Of a stretch of DNA of 64,000 nucleotides, positions 23,793-33,489 are shown piece by piece (within the stretch, counting starts at the first letter, position 1; each line of letters begins with the position of its first letter). The translations under genes and the position numbers were made by a program. The DNA is from Cadophora sp. MPI-SDFR-AT-0126 (lineage: Eukaryota > Ascomycota > Leotiomycetes > Helotiales > Ploettnerulaceae): contig JAGMVK010000002.1 in NCBI GenBank assembly GCA_020747065.1, forward strand, positions 2,790,001-2,854,000, in the 5' to 3' direction. Below the pieces are notes generated by a model. It was not told where the DNA came from and searched no databases. It saw only the letters and a list, made by a program, of their open reading frames with translations.

Positions 23793-24844
23793 ATTGGCGA
23801 GGGGGGTTAACAGCATGTATGTATATTGTGGTGGGGTGTACGATTTCGCTCGTTCGCTTCTTTGGAGATAAAGTTGACATTTTTGGAGTTCGGAATGGGA
23901 CTGGACTGGATTGGAGTGCAATCAATGCAATTGTTTGAGTGGAAACGGGAACAGGAGTTTGTGAAGGTTGAAAGATACATAGGAGTAAGTCGGGAAGGGA
24001 GAGAGTGTTTGCGATTGAATAGACATGCTTGTATGTATGTAATACCCCTATGGACTGTAGCCTAGCAGGACAGAATAGATTGGGCGGCCATTGTCCTTTG
24101 CCACGACGCTTTTGCATTTCTGTTTCTCCGTAGATTTGACCCGACTACTCCATGTGACTAAAATTTCATCTCATATCAGATGATGAGAACCGATAGATCA
24201 TTGAGTGACTGGGTGATTAATCAAACAAACGACGCTCTCAACCGAGGACTACCACAACCCCGCAAGGAAATTCTCAGCTACTGTGTGTGTATGTATTTGC
24301 CTGGGGACTTCGCTTGGGTCTGGCTAGTATGGCAGATCTTTGACGTGAAGCTGCCAAGATCTTCTCTGAGCCAGAGGGTAGAGCACGGGGTATTTGAAGG
24401 GTGGTGTTTGGTAAGGAGGGGTCGATCGGTAGCGTATTGATCCTCGGCTCGGCTATGCTCGCTTGGGGGCAAGGGGCAGCGGGATATCAAAGCTGGAGAA
24501 AGAAAGGAAAGAAGCGAGAACTGCTTGTGAGATGTAAGAATCTTGGTCGAAGATGTGTGGGTTGTTCCGTTGCCGATTCTGGGTTTGAGGCGGAGGATAT
24601 ATAAACATAAATACAGTCAATCTCAAGCTGAATAGTTGACATTAGGTGTGGCCTTCCGTTCAAGAAACCGCAGATTTTACGTCATCCCATCGATCGTCAA
24701 TATATACAACTAAGAACACCAACTGCATCTCACCTCATCTAATTTCAGAACTCTCTTCCTCCTTTTCAGACTTTGTACTTGTACAAGACAAAACCCTTCC
24801 ACAAATCCATCCCTCACAATCTCCCACCTCCCCGCCTAGCAAAA
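23793..24844. other. Intergenic region
   Basis: About 1 kb lies between two plus-strand genes. Small open frames on both strands lack coding character. No repeat or RNA gene is seen. Confidence 0.5.
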
Positions 24845-26451
24845 ATGTCATCCCCTACCAATGTGGAATCCTCACCCTCACCAACCCACCAAGATGAAGA
24901 AATACCCCTCCCGAATAAGCAATACACGATCCCGAGTACGGGGCATACGTATGCGTATATATACTATCCGGCGAAGAATGTAGAGGGGGATGGGTCTGGT
25001 GAGAAGAAAATCAAAGAGAAGGAGAAGGGGACGTTGCTTTGGTTGCATGGGTTTCCTAGTACTTCTGCTGGTGAGTCGATTTTGATTCTTGGATACTATT
25101 GTGGAAAAAGAAGCGAGACTTAGCTGTTTTGAGACTTCTTATTTCTTTTTCTTTTGTTACTATCTGAGTGCGTCAGGGAACGGATGTGTAGAAGAAGAAG
25201 TCTACTGCTCATCAGTATCATGGAGATATGAGAGTCAAGCAAGAGCTCTCAAAAGATCCGGAGCGTTACAAAGTTTTCGCTTCACCATCCTTCTGATCTT
25301 TCATTTCTATAACTCAATCACCCCTGCCCTGCCCTGCCCTCCCCCCACTCTCCCTCTCTATTCATTATCAATCCACCCCATCTCCACACCTCCCACCAAC
25401 TAACTCTCCCCCAAGAATGGCGCCACCAAATCCCCTACTTCCTCCACCTCGGCTACGGAATCCTCGCCCCCGACCTCCTAGGCTACGGCGAGACCTCCAA
25501 ACCCCTAAACATCAACGCCTATATCGGCAAATCCATGGCCGCCGAGATCGTAGCCATCATCGACCACGAGCAGATCCGTAGTCCTCTCATAGCCATCGGC
25601 CACGACTGGGGCACGTACCTCCTCAGCCGACTCGCTACATTCCATGGCGACAGGTTCGAGAAGTTTGTGTTTATGAGCGTGCCGTTTACTCGCCCGGGGG
25701 TGAAGGGTGATGTGCATGCGGTTAATGGGAAGACGAGGAGGGAGTTGGGGTATGAAGTGCTGGGGTATCAGGTTTGGTTTGCGGAGGATGGGGAGGCGGG
25801 GAGGATTATGGGGGAGAATGTTAGTCTCGCTTTTGATCTGTTTCCATTTTCAAAATCTTGATCTCCCATAGAATTCCGTTCGCGTCTGTTCTGTATGCAC
25901 TTTGGGAAACCCGCTGACTTAGAAACACACAGTGGGAATCCTTTTTCAACATCATCTACCCCTCCTCCCCCCTAATCTGGACAACCTCCTTCGCCCCCCT
26001 CGGATCTCTCAGACACTTCCTCCTAACCAGCACCCCCTCATCCACCTCCCACCTCCTCGCTCCCTGGATCTCCCCCCAAGCAAAAGATCACCACCATCAA
26101 GCCTTTCGCGCGAACTACGACGCCCCGCTTATGTGGTATAAGCGCGGGATGGCGAGTCTAGGATGGGAAGATGAAAGAAGGGCGTTGGAGAGGGGAGAGA
26201 TTGAGAGTGGTTTGGGTGGGAAGGGGAAGAGGGTGTTGATGGTGGCGGGACTTAGGGATACGCTTTGTGACGCCGGGGTGGCGAGGAGGGTTATGAGGGG
26301 GTGTGTGGAGGGGGGAGGGCTGAAGTGTGTTGATGTTGATGCGGGGCATTGGATTATGCTTGAGAAGCCGGGGGAGACAAATGAGATTTTGAGGAGGTTT
26401 TTTGAGGGTGAGGAGGTGGTGGAAGGGACTGAGGGTAGGAGTAGATTGTAG
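24845..26451 (+). CDS. Epoxide-hydrolase-like alpha/beta hydrolase
   Basis: Three exons, 24845-25070, 25416-25819 and 25933-26451, are in phase and encode about 382 residues. The first intron is long for this genome (345 nt) and pyrimidine-rich near its end. The fold is clear: oxyanion motif LLWLHGFPSTS, then GYGILAPDLLGYGETSKP, a nucleophile elbow GHDWGTYL with Asp as nucleophile (as in soluble epoxide hydrolases), a cap region, and GHWIMLEKP with the catalytic His near the C-terminus. The Asp-type elbow and the following W favour epoxide hydrolase over haloalkane dehalogenase or esterase. No signal peptide is seen. On the coding strand the sequence alternates between C-rich and G-rich blocks. 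Confidence 0.85.
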
Positions 26452-27098
26452 ATGTTATCATAGGAAGGAGGGGGAATGGGACTGAGACGGGATGGAATGT
26501 TTATCTTTCTAATTTAGGATCACTTGAAATTTGCGCAGATATCATCCGACATTCGGAATTCTGAACGATTTCAAAAAGAAAACACGAATACTGTGGAGCG
26601 AGAATTGTTAAGCGAAACTTAGTCATCAAAACAACAATAGCAAATCCAAGTCACAACAGGGAAGAATTGACATGAAGGAACGAATCAAGACTTAATTTGC
26701 ATTCCCTCTTATTCGTATCTGTTTGCTACTTATCCTCCTGTCATTGAGACTTGGTAGCAGACATGTTCATTCATAGTTCTCCATCAGCTGATCTTCGTGT
26801 GGACCGTACAAATCTTGTTCGTGGTCCTAGGAAGAAGGATTCATCGACTTCATCATTTTGAGGTTCCGTACGTAGTAATCTGAAAATAGTTTGAGATGGA
26901 TATTACTCTGGCTCTGTTTGGTGTCAGTTGAACTTCTTGAGAGTGTCTTCCGTTGGAGTAAGGGGAGGAGGTGAGGAAGAGGTCCAACTTACCAGCACAA
27001 GCGAGGCTTCTCTACTTGCGTCCAAGGCCATTCTGCAAAACGATGTCCTTGGCATGTTGAAGCTTGGCAAGTTGACCACTTGGAGAATAATCGAAACC
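26452..27098. other. Intergenic region
   Basis: About 0.65 kb between convergent genes; nothing beyond 3' flanks is seen. Confidence 0.5.
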
Positions 27099-28085
27099 CT
27101 ATTCATCGAAGTCAAGCCCGAACAGTCCCTGTGGCGTGCCATCCTCGGCCTCATGAACGGTGTCATCTGGCAAGCCCAGATCGAAAGAATCTTCTTCCTG
27201 CTCGCTATCGTAAAGATGGCGGTCCTGAGAGTCATCGCGATCAAGAATCCCTGTCACAACTTCTTCTATAGCCTCCAGTCGTTCTCGGAGTGCTGGGTTG
27301 TCTGCTAGTAAATATTGTGAAAGCAACGTTCATGCAGTCGACCAACTCCTTATCAATCAACAGGGAAGAAGGGTAGTCAGCAAGGAGTATGCCGTATATC
27401 TTTTCCCAGGCCAAATAAGGGATCTTTATACCTGGAGTCCAGTCCCAGTATCGGAAGGAGATGATCATCGGCAGGAACAGCGAAACGTCAGCCGTCCAGT
27501 TTCCCTCGTGAATGGCGATGTTTCTCTTCTCCAAGATAGCAGGATCGGCATTATAGTGTGTAATCACAGCTTCCTTTGCCTTCTCTAAGCTGGCTAGGCG
27601 TACATGGACTCCGACTTGATATAGTGGCTCCTTGATCTTTTTCTCCTTCTCGAGCTTGGCGATCTGCTTCTCCTTCACCTTCAATACAGCCTTCAGCTTC
27701 AGAATCTCAGCTTTCAAAAGCTCATTCTCTTCGGTAATCTGGTGAGGGATCGAAAGAGGAGTAGGAGGATCCTAGCAATTGTCAAAATCTTTTCTCGGAA
27801 TGAGGGACCCAGAATCCTTACATTGTGCTGCTGCTCAACTTCTACATGCTCCGACGCATTAGACTCAGTGCTGGGTGTGAAGGGCCTAGCTCTGAAAGCG
27901 GCAAGCTCGCGTTGCAATGCGAAATTCTCAGCTTCAAGTCGTGTGCGAGCTTCCATTTCAATTTGCAACGCCAAGCGGAAGATGTCAAGTTCAGAGGGGC
28001 TAGCCTGGTGCTGTGCTGGTGCTGAGTTGGAGACAGCTGCGGCAGAAAGAGGAGGGTGCTCGTGTGATCTGCTACTTGCATCCAT
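27099..28085 (-). CDS. Coiled-coil protein with C-terminal PL-G-VR module (paralogue C), possible frameshift
   Basis: It starts at the ATG at 28085 on the minus strand. Exon 1 is 28085-27822 (GTAAGG donor) and exon 2 starts at 27738. The N-terminus is Ser/Pro-rich, followed by coiled coil (LQIEMEARTRLEAENFALQR and, after the intron, a Lys/Glu-rich helix). The family module then appears: KIKEPLYQVGVHVRLASLEK and ADVSLFLP, equivalent to the modules at 1151-3757 and 4844-6310. The frame used up to about 27,345 runs into a poor-looking tail. A different frame from about 27,326 to 27,099 reads convincingly (ADNPALRERLEAIEEVVTG and an acidic tail ending GLDFDE). No usable intron bridges the two, so a one-base frameshift near 27,317-27,345 is likely. 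The function is unknown. Confidence 0.55.
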
Positions 28086-29618
28086 TTTGATAGTTCGCAC
28101 GCAGCTCGGTGGCTCTGTTGTCAAAGTATTCCTCAATTTGAGAGTCATACTGTGATGAGGTGATGAGTTTGCGAGGAGGAACACTTGCGTTCGCGATGTG
28201 GTGGGAAAACAAGCGAGACGAGGACTACCGCTGACTCCTAGGCCGCGCTTCCATCGGAGGCCGATGGTTGTCTTAATGCTTCCTAACATCAAAATCATCT
28301 TTATGTACATATAATTGACATCTGCTCAAACTTTGAAGCGCTTTCCCTATGATGACACTGCGGAACAATACTCGACGTAGCCCGAGTGCACCTTTGCCAT
28401 TAGTGATCTCAGCCCAAAATTATTGTAGTCGAACACTTTGCTCATATGTGAAAGGCAGAAATGCAGTTAGATATGACTCAGATGGATCTTTACCTTCTTA
28501 TTATTCACAATATTTTCAGGCTCATATTTAGCTGTTGTAGACACATGGTTAGACGATAATAGAAGAACGAATTCATTGTCTTGTCTCTGTCAAACTGTAA
28601 CATTGCGAATCCAAGGATTCACTTTTGTCGAATGTGAGTAAACTTCGCAATCATATCTTCTAACCAAATAAGAATTTTTTGGGCATGTACAAGCACCCAC
28701 GTTCTACGCCACGGTGATGCCTCTTCAAAATCATGACAAGCTCATGGTTTCTAACAGACTAATCGCTTCTCGGTCGGAAAATCCGCCTCATCGCGATTGG
28801 TCTCGGAGTTTTGCTATTTTGATCTACTCAACTTGATTCGACCTTTTTTTGCCCCAAAAAAAATACATTCTTGGGTATAATGAGGCGATTAAAATCGTAT
28901 CCGATTCTTACAGTTTTTGAAAAAGCAAAATTTTTGGTCGTTACGTCTATTTGGAGATCTTAATAAGCGAGTCCCTAACTCGCCTTTCTCGGTCTGAAGG
29001 CGCTTAGCCCCTATCGTGATCCTGTCGAGTCCTGCTGTGGATAATGTTGGCAATTTTTCAGCAGCAATCTCTAGTCTGGGCTCTTGGGTAGTGTGTGGCC
29101 TTGCTTACATATCGGCGACTTGCCTGTTCGATTCACAGCAGCACTCCCACTCCTCGGATTCACTGTTGTAAAGGTTCGCACTGTGGCCAGTAAAACCCAT
29201 CATAGTGGAATGGGATGTATCTAAATTTTTCAGATTATGTTTAATTGTTCTGCTGCCTGATGGACGATTTTTTCTTTTCTCGTCTTCCATCTGTTGTGAT
29301 GTTTTGTTTTGACTCCCGTTAAGCGAAACGCCCCACTTGAATACACATTCGCGACGGCAACACAGCACAAAAATTGCTTACCCGCAAGAATGATTCACAC
29401 CAAAAATCTCCTCATCCCGTTGCTCACATGATTCACTAGGTCTTAAAGATTTTGAGTCTTCATAAAATCGACTGTCTCTCCATCTCACGTCGAAAACATT
29501 CGGCCACAGTCCAAGAACCTTACCACACGATCTCGTTAAATCCTTCATCACGGAGCAGATACGCCAACTATTCGCCTCCCTGCTGTTCGGCTCGGACAGT
29601 AAGGAAACCAGTGCACCA
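28086..29618. other. Intergenic region
   Basis: About 1.5 kb lies between divergent starts. It contains A- and T-runs near 28843-28865. A small minus-strand open frame at 29105-29368 lacks any recognised domain and is not called as a gene. Confidence 0.45.
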
Positions 29619-31385
29619 ATGGAAGTCTATTCAAGAAATCTAGCCATCTTGAACGGCTTGGCAAGTTCGAGAAGACTCGCCACTGAGGGTGGTCAGCATG
29701 ACACAGCTGCCGTGCTAGACGCCCATATTATGGAGCTAGAGAAGGATATGAACGATACCGTGACCGAGACAGGGAATGTTATTCCTCCAAAGAAAGATGG
29801 AAGTCCTTGGTGGGTTGGCAAGGCAGAGTACCCGGACCTCACCTGGTGGTGGAATGAGACAGCTGCCATGCATCGCCTCCAAGAACGAGTGGAACATCGA
29901 AAAGAGGCATCTTTGAATGCTTTGTCCAAGAAAATAGATGAGAACTTCGATGAAATGGAGAAAAAGATCCATGGCCAGCCTGAAGAAGACTTGATGCAGA
30001 TGCCAAATGCCCTGGTGGAGTACATGAGACACGAAACTGCTCCCAATGCTATGGAGCAGCTCAAGCTCTATCTTGCCGATCTCCAGCCCCACGAGAGAAT
30101 CAATCTCCGTATCATTAAGGAGCTTGATTTAGTCTTGAGATGGAAATACAACTCTGCCAAAGAGGACGTAGGGATCGACAGCATTGATACCAAAACTCTC
30201 TACCCCACGCAGAGAGAAATTCTGGTCGAAGACGCCCTTCGTGCTCTAAGAGACTACCGCCAAGCACTTATCTCATATGGATCTGAATGCGAGGACAAAG
30301 CTGTTTTTGACCTGGTATCCACAACGCTGCACAGGGATGAAAATCTCCCGAAGTTGGCTTCTGCTGTACCCGGATGCAAAACTGCTTCCAAAGACTCGTG
30401 CTCGTGTGGCGAGGAATGCTTCATCGCTTCACTCCCTCCCTTGCCCTCTCCGCCTGCTACGCTGGACAAGTCGATTGAAGATGAGCAAATCATCGAACGT
30501 CTCAAGAAATTTGACTCCGAAGTTCGAGATTGGTCGACATATCTACAGCAAGAACTGAGAAGTTATCGGCATCATCTTTCAACAGGAGCTAAAGTCAACC
30601 AAGATATTCTGCAGTCGACCAAAGATATCATAGCTCTCGCCAAAGGCAAAGGCAAGACCAACCAGCAGGACTTTGAAATTCTCTCGAGCCAAGGCTGTAT
30701 GGGATCATGCCAAGAAATGGCTATTGAGGGGGGAGATGCCAATATTGATGACAAAGAGTTGAAGATACAAAAGTTCAACGAGGAAAGGTTCCGGGCTCTC
30801 CCAGGTGATTTGCAGGTTTTCTACGAGACGGTTTCGAAAAACTTTTACAGAGTCGCAGTCGATAACAGGCTTTTGAAAGCAGCTCAGATGTTGGTCGAGA
30901 TTGTAGGAGAGAGTTTGGACGGTAAGGTGAACGGACGCGAGAATACCACAGAGGCTATGGAAGAGAAGCTCGCAGCCAAGTCAGAGCCCGAAGCCGAAAT
31001 CAAGGACGACCCTCATTCCAGGAACATCGCCAAAGCCGAGACATCTACATCCGATCTGGCTGAACAGGCAAAGGAGATTGAAAAGGCAACTCTCGAAGTG
31101 AAAGGTGAAGTGGATAGTGAGCTTGTAGTGGCGAGTGAGAAGATCACCACACTGATGAGGCAGAGTGACAATGCTGGGACCGGAGTACAAGACGACTCAA
31201 AAGTGTCCGACGAAGCAAATAAACTCGTCAAGCTTGCCAGGGAAGAAATCGTAAACCAATCCAAGGACTTAACTCCAGAACTCGAGGCAGTCAAGAAGGA
31301 GAAACGAAGGAAGACTGTACGATTTGCTCATAAGCTGGTGGAGATACTTGGAGACATGAAGCCGTCATCTTCGAAGGAGAAGTGA
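29619..31385 (+). CDS. Helical-repeat protein 1 of the accessory cluster
   Basis: A single exon of 588 codons with no signal peptide or membrane helix. Residues about 1-120 are charged helices. A helical unit of about 35-40 residues then recurs: one copy around EDALRALRDYRQALISYG, another around LQQELRSYRHHLSTGA followed by NQDILQSTKDIIALAKG. Related units appear in the proteins starting at 31618, 32617 and 41033. A Cys cluster (CKTASKDSCSCGEEC) sits between the copies, and a shorter one is seen in the 44.4-45.1 kb protein. The C-terminal 150 residues are low-complexity Glu/Lys with a final basic patch (KKEKRRKTVRFAHKL). I do not recognise a known family; the function is unknown. Confidence 0.65.
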   Translation: MEVYSRNLAILNGLASSRRLATEGGQHDTAAVLDAHIMELEKDMNDTVTETGNVIPPKKDGSPWWVGKAEYPDLTWWWNETAAMHRLQERVEHRKEASLNALSKKIDENFDEMEKKIHGQPEEDLMQMPNALVEYMRHETAPNAMEQLKLYLADLQPHERINLRIIKELDLVLRWKYNSAKEDVGIDSIDTKTLYPTQREILVEDALRALRDYRQALISYGSECEDKAVFDLVSTTLHRDENLPKLASAVPGCKTASKDSCSCGEECFIASLPPLPSPPATLDKSIEDEQIIERLKKFDSEVRDWSTYLQQELRSYRHHLSTGAKVNQDILQSTKDIIALAKGKGKTNQQDFEILSSQGCMGSCQEMAIEGGDANIDDKELKIQKFNEERFRALPGDLQVFYETVSKNFYRVAVDNRLLKAAQMLVEIVGESLDGKVNGRENTTEAMEEKLAAKSEPEAEIKDDPHSRNIAKAETSTSDLAEQAKEIEKATLEVKGEVDSELVVASEKITTLMRQSDNAGTGVQDDSKVSDEANKLVKLAREEIVNQSKDLTPELEAVKKEKRRKTVRFAHKLVEILGDMKPSSSKEK

Positions 31386-31617
31386 ATGGGCCAAGTGAAC
31401 GAAGTGCTTGTTTATCATACTGTACTTAGCATTTTAGCAATCTGGCTTCTGAAGCGTGAATCATAAGTAGCCATAAGCGCCTCAGCAACCTTCTTTACTG
31501 CACTAAAATCATACTTGCATTTATCGCCCTTTATCTCATCCAGAGCTCTTCAAACCCTTAGACTTGAACACCATAAGCAATTCCAGAACCACGTAAAAAT
31601 CCCGTCGCACCAGCAAA

Positions 31618-32346
31618 ATGTCAGAATCCATCTCTCAGCTCGAACGAGAATTCAGCACCCTCACAACCCAAGTTAAGACTCTCGAAGTCGAAATCCTATC
31701 CAACCTCGAACCCCGCACCGTTTGCCACCCCTGTAGCCCACACTGGCTCAGTCTGTCTCCGTACAAGCGAGCAGCCGGCTTTTTTGAACAATGGGAAGCA
31801 GAGAGGGAGGATCTTATGACCGCACCAATCACAACGCATGAGAAAGCCACACAGGAGGATGAGATAATGAGCGAAAGCCAGATCAGCCACTTGGAATTGG
31901 ATGCATCTGCAATGACGGATAAGACGGAGGAGGAACTCGACCTACTGGATCATGCAAGATGCAGGACGCTCGGGGCTTTGAGGTGTTATCACTTCAACCT
32001 GATGATGGGTACTCTAGCTACGGGTGATAAAGTTGATGACGGAGTAGAAAAATCCCTTCAGAAACTCTTGGAATTGCCCGAAGAACCACGCGAAGACTTC
32101 GAGATCTCGCAGAGCATGGGAAAATCTGGAGAGAACGTGAGAGACAATACAAGCGATGAGGAACGTATGGTGGACATCCTGAAATCGTACATGAAGCAAG
32201 TTCGAACTCATGGAGTTGAGCCCACCCATGACATCGTCGATGTGGCAAGGAAGATCCTGGACTGGGCTATGGAGCATGGATCTACAGATGATGAAGAGCA
32301 ACATCAAAAAGCTATGGCGTGGAGTCACTGGTGGCGTTGGTCCTAG
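31618..32346 (+). CDS. Helical-repeat protein 2 of the accessory cluster
   Basis: A single exon of 242 codons, 232 bp after the preceding paralogue and in the same direction. The N-terminal 35 residues form a coiled coil with Leu heptads (ISQLEREFSTLTTQVKTLE). Two helical units follow: one around LGALRCYHFNLMMGTLATG and a clear copy with LKSYMKQVRTHGVEPTHDI, then VDVARKILDWAMEHG. The second matches units in the neighbouring proteins. It ends in a Trp-rich tail (AWSHWWRWS). No localisation signal is seen, and the function is unknown. Confidence 0.65.
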   Translation: MSESISQLEREFSTLTTQVKTLEVEILSNLEPRTVCHPCSPHWLSLSPYKRAAGFFEQWEAEREDLMTAPITTHEKATQEDEIMSESQISHLELDASAMTDKTEEELDLLDHARCRTLGALRCYHFNLMMGTLATGDKVDDGVEKSLQKLLELPEEPREDFEISQSMGKSGENVRDNTSDEERMVDILKSYMKQVRTHGVEPTHDIVDVARKILDWAMEHGSTDDEEQHQKAMAWSHWWRWS

Positions 32347-32616
32347 TAGTAGACTTTAAGAATCAAAAGCGTGACTTTGACCGAGTAATCATCCTACACG
32401 GTATCTGTTCAGATATTTGACTAGACAGAACTTACCCTTATGGACTTGAACTTGTGAATCATCAGAAGGCGCTCCTATCAAAAGCGGTGCCTCCAATCAC
32501 GGCAAATTATGCCTGTGTTAAAGTACTTGTAGCTTCAAGCGTAGTAGACTTTCTATTCAAAATCTCCCCAAGTTTCCTGAGAAAACCGATATCGACCCAG
32601 TAATCTAGCAGGAAAA

Positions 32617-33303
32617 ATGCCCATATCGCTCGCCGAAAGCGAGAACCCAGATGTCTGGAACACTGATCCGCTTTCCAATTATTCAGCATTCCATACTCTG
32701 TTGGAAAAGTATCGGTCCATCAGAGAAGAAGACAAACTCTTGGTCGGCAATGGGGCTTCCATAGCAGCACAGCGCATACTGGACATAGACGAGGACGTAA
32801 AAGAGAGCTATGGGAGCGACACCGAACCTCTACATACCGAGCCGAAGTCTATTGATGAAAGCGTACGTAATGCTTTGAACCACTACCGGAAGAAAATCCG
32901 ACTGTTTGGGTGGGCTATTGAACCCGAAGTCCTTTGGCATTGTCAGATGCTGGTGAAGGAAGGTCGTGAGTCCGATGAGATCGAGGAACGACAGCGACAG
33001 GAACTCCATTCTTGTAGGACCGATTTCAAAACTGCTCGAGATGCCATCATATCACATCTAGGGTCGTATGTGACGACGGTGAGGAGACACAATGAAGCTT
33101 CCGGACGACCGAAGAAGCCAGTCGACAAGCGGGTACTAACTGTTGTTGAAGCCATTTCTAAGTGGGCAGATGGAGATCATGAGAAAGTCGCGACTGACAG
33201 GTTTCTAAGAAGCGAGAATCTGAGAAACTGGGGGTATGCTGGATATATGGCTAAGATAGCTAGTATTTATTATTGGGCTTTGAGGAAGACTGATGAGCTT
33301 GTC
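32617..33303 (+). pseudogene. Helical-repeat protein 3, 5' part, split by a retrotransposon
   Basis: The open frame from the ATG at 32617 carries at least two family units (LNHYRKKIRLFGWAIEPEVL and, further on, KRVLTVVEAISKWADGD). It is interrupted at 33304 by the left LTR of the Gypsy element. The frame reads five more codons into the LTR before a stop at 33316-33318. The missing end lies at 40416-40496 beyond the element. If the element and one target-duplication copy are disregarded, the two parts are in the same frame and total 256 codons including the stop. The truncated product would lack half of its last helical unit. The gene is best regarded as disrupted. Confidence 0.75.
33299..33303 (+). 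repeat. Left target-site duplication of the Gypsy element
   Basis: The five bases TTGTC directly precede the left LTR. The copy after the right LTR (40411-40415) reads TTATC, one G/A transition away. Confidence 0.65.
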
Positions 33304-33489
33304 TGTAATGATCACTAGCACGTTAAGGTGAAATAGAATATAATAGCCAGAGAGTAGCTAGATAATAGCTAGTAATTCCTGTTTATATAGAAATTAATTA
33401 CTAAGGAGAGAAGGAGATAACTCTTTTTTAAGCTACTATTATATATCCCGTGATTATAAATAGCTAAGGTAAGCGCACAGACTATTATA
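33304..33489 (-). repeat. Left LTR (3' LTR of the element)
   Basis: 186 bp, beginning TGTAATG and now ending TATTATA where the other LTR ends CATTACA. It aligns end to end with the right LTR without gaps. The roughly thirty differences are all transitions. Its outer half keeps C and G where the right LTR has T and A; its inner half is the more mutated. Confidence 0.9.
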
